NCBI GenBank assembly: GCA_003170275.1
Contig: PNAM01000078.1
Coordinates: 1-37,963, forward strand
DNA: 37,963 nt
Direction of reading: 5' to 3'
Origin: Myxococcales bacterium
GTDB taxonomy: Bacteria > Myxococcota_A > Polyangia > Palsa-1104
Shown: piece by piece, positions 36,113 through 37,963 of the stretch
How positions within the stretch are numbered: the first letter of the stretch is position 1
How the letters are laid out: each line of letters opens with the position of its first letter
The notes under the pieces: model-generated
Told to the model about the DNA's origin: nothing
The model's input: only the letters and a program-made list of their open reading frames with translations
Database searches by the model: none
Program-made: the position numbers and the translations under genes

Positions 36113-37963
36113 CTACTTCTGTTCGGCGGCCTTCTTCTGACGGTACTCGGCCATGAGCACTTCCTGCTCCTGCTTCGGCACCGGCGAGTACTTGAGGAAC
36201 TCCATGGTGAACTCGCCCTTGCCCTGCGTGCCGGAGCGAAGGTCCGTCGAGTAGCCGAACATCTCGTTGAGCGGCACCTCGGCGGTGGCGATCACGTAGC
36301 CCTCGGTGTTCTCCGACGCCACGATCATGCCGCGGCGCTGGTTGAGCTGGCCCATGACCGCGCCCTGGAACTCCTCGGGCGCCTGCACCTCGACCTTCAT
36401 GATCGGCTCGAGGATGGTCGGCTTGGCCTTCTCGTAACCTTCGCGGAAGGCCATGATCGAGGCGGTCTTGAACGCCTGCTCCGACGAGTCGACCGCGTGG
36501 AACTGACCGTCGTTCACCACCACGCGCACGCCCCAGACCGGGAACCCGATCAGCGTGCCCTTCGACACTGCCTCGGTGAAGCCCTTGTTGCACGCCGGGA
36601 TGAACTCGCGCGGGATCGATCCGCCGGTCGTATCGTCGACGAACTCGTAGTGCTCGACCGAGTCGGCAGGCAGCGGCTCGACATAACCGATGACGCGCGC
36701 GAACTGGCCCTTGCCGCCGGTCTGTTTCTTGTGCGTGTACGCGAACTCGGCCTTGCGGGTGATGGTCTCGCGATACGCGACTTGCGGCTTGCCGGTGATG
36801 ACCTCGCAGTTGTACTCGCGCTTCATGCGCTCGACGTAGATGTCGAGGTGCAGCTCGCCCATGCCCGACATGATGGTCTGCGCGGATTCCTCGTCGCGGT
36901 GCACGCGCAGCGTCGGGTCTTCCTTGGTGAAGCGGTTGAGCGCCTTGGAGAAGTTGACCTGCCCGTCCTTCTCCTTGGGGGCGACCGCCAGCGAGATGAC
37001 CGCGTCCGGCACGTGCATCGAGGTCATGGTGTAGATGATCTTGCCGTCGGTGAACGTGTCGCCGGACGAGCAGTCGACGCCGAACAGCGCGACGATGTCG
37101 CCCGCCGTGGCTTCGGTGATGTCGGTCATCTCGTTCGAGTGCATGCGCACCAGCCGCGGCACCTTGACCTTCTTCTGGCCGACCGAGCAGTTGACGATGA
37201 ACTCACCCTTGGTGACGCGCCCCTGATAGATGCGCATGTAGGTGAGCTGGCCGAAGCGCCCGTCTTCGAGCTTGAACGCCAGCGCCACCAGCGGCTTGGT
37301 GGCGACCGACTCGAGCGCCACCTTCGCCTCGGCGTTGAGCTGGTCGTGCGCCTCGTTCGGCACCTCGGTTGGGTTCGGCAGGTAATCGACCACGCCGCCG
37401 AGGAGCAGCTGCACGCCCTTGTTCTTGAGCGCCGAGCCGATGAACACCGGCGTCGCCTTGAGGTCGATGGTCACGCGGCGAATGACCGGCTTGAGCAGCT
37501 CGGCCGCCACGTCCTTGCCGTCGAGAAACTGCTCGGCGATCTGATCGTCGAAGTCGGCCAGCCGCTCCACCAGGTCGTGGCGGTGCTGCTTGGCCTCCTC
37601 GAGCAGCTCGGCCGGGATGTCCTCCTCGCGGACGTCCTCGCCGTTGTCGCCGTCGAAGTAGTAGGCGCGCATCCCGACCAGATCGATGATCCCGTGGAAC
37701 TTCTCTTCGGATCCGATCGGCATCTGCATCGGCAGCGGGTTGTGCGCGAGCTTTTCCTTGAGCATCTGCGAGACGCGCCAGTTGTTGCCGCCCGCGCGGT
37801 CCATCTTATTGATGAACGCCAGCCGCGGGACCTTGTAGCGCTTCATCTGCCGGTCGACGGTGATCGACTGCGACTGCACGCCGGCCACCGAGTCGAGGAC
37901 CAGGATCGCGCCGTCGAGCACGCGCAACGCGCGCTCCACTTCGATGGTGAAGTCGACGTGGCC
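36113..37963 (-). CDS. fusA: Elongation factor G, mitochondrial EF-G1-like type (5' end outside window)
   Basis: The frame is open to the right window edge, so the start lies beyond 37963; 616 residues are visible. They begin GHVDFTIEVERALRVLDGA, just after the G2 region, then NKMDRAGGNN (G4 NKxD), GSALKNKGVQ (G5), then domains II-V with GRFGQLTYMRIYQG, SGMGELHLDIYVERM and MFGYSTDLRSGTQGKGEF. Several words (QMKRYKVP, SALKNKGVQ, DDTTGGSIPREF) resemble human mitochondrial EF-G1 more than E. coli EF-G as I remember them. This matches the second EF-G lineage known in deltaproteobacteria, planctomycetes and spirochaetes (spdEFG1). It promotes ribosomal translocation. The adjacent kinase is 28 bp downstream. 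Confidence 0.95.
   Translation of the reverse strand, partial: GHVDFTIEVERALRVLDGAILVLDSVAGVQSQSITVDRQMKRYKVPRLAFINKMDRAGGNNWRVSQMLKEKLAHNPLPMQMPIGSEEKFHGIIDLVGMRAYYFDGDNGEDVREEDIPAELLEEAKQHRHDLVERLADFDDQIAEQFLDGKDVAAELLKPVIRRVTIDLKATPVFIGSALKNKGVQLLLGGVVDYLPNPTEVPNEAHDQLNAEAKVALESVATKPLVALAFKLEDGRFGQLTYMRIYQGRVTKGEFIVNCSVGQKKVKVPRLVRMHSNEMTDITEATAGDIVALFGVDCSSGDTFTDGKIIYTMTSMHVPDAVISLAVAPKEKDGQVNFSKALNRFTKEDPTLRVHRDEESAQTIMSGMGELHLDIYVERMKREYNCEVITGKPQVAYRETITRKAEFAYTHKKQTGGKGQFARVIGYVEPLPADSVEHYEFVDDTTGGSIPREFIPACNKGFTEAVSKGTLIGFPVWGVRVVVNDGQFHAVDSSEQAFKTASIMAFREGYEKAKPTILEPIMKVEVQAPEEFQGAVMGQLNQRRGMIVASENTEGYVIATAEVPLNEMFGYSTDLRSGTQGKGEFTMEFLKYSPVPKQEQEVLMAEYRQKKAAEQK

Overview
The window is GC-rich bacterial DNA (roughly 65-70% G+C) whose gene content points to a myxobacterium-like member of the Myxococcota (the former deltaproteobacteria). 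Pointers are eukaryotic-like Ser/Thr kinases with PEGA domains, an FHA-sigma54 activator, DUF4215-type Cys-rich lipoproteins, Kelch-like lipoproteins, C-terminal anchors of MYXO-CTERM type, many lipoprotein or Sec signal peptides, and an EF-G resembling mitochondrial EF-G1. The species cannot be named from sequence reading alone.

Layout. 1-847 (-) is the N-terminal part of an OmcA/MtrC-like multihaem c-type cytochrome lipoprotein cut by the window edge. 1106-2130 (+) is a histidine kinase broken by an internal deletion and frameshift. 2127-3089 holds a divergent pair of small secreted proteins. 10967 down to 3094 (-) is the most striking block: nine tightly packed, partly overlapping genes for a Tat-exported Rieske protein, a TlpA-like thioredoxin, DsbD, a CX4CH lipoprotein, a DUF4266 lipoprotein ending in GCGCN, a DUF3570 beta-barrel, a second predicted barrel, a CXXCH surface protein and a two-lobed retropepsin-like protease. 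Almost every product is exported, so the operon looks like a cell-envelope redox or thiol system.

11246-17542 is regulatory and surface material: a Ser/Thr kinase with an HGD catalytic loop, a coupled PEGA/Kelch pair, an FHA / degenerate-GGDEF / AAA+ / Fis activator and a lipoprotein. 17620-20805 (-) carries an esterase-like lipoprotein, a stand-alone response regulator, an ice-binding-fold lipoprotein and a DUF1993 protein. 21070-25061 holds a surface-anchored phage-lysozyme-fold protein, an MDR oxidoreductase and a TolB-like propeller behind a sigma54-like promoter.

25062-27152 is a scar-like stretch: the C-terminal ends of an RND adaptor and of a histidine kinase abut in opposite orientation, followed by a membrane protein, a gene-poor stretch, a cold-shock gene and a small hypothetical gene. 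It is followed by tmRNA (27153-27514, -), which is supported in detail and encodes the tag ANDNAYALAA. 27595-37963 contains a large Cys-rich DUF4215 lipoprotein, a TaqI-like DNA methylase behind a MoxR ATPase, an OmpA-domain protein, and fusA - PEGA kinase - orphan TRAP-type binding protein in one direction.

Genes are named by motif recognition only; no database search was run. Start codons were chosen from signal peptides, Shine-Dalgarno (SD) matches and overlaps, and several GTG/TTG starts are inferred.
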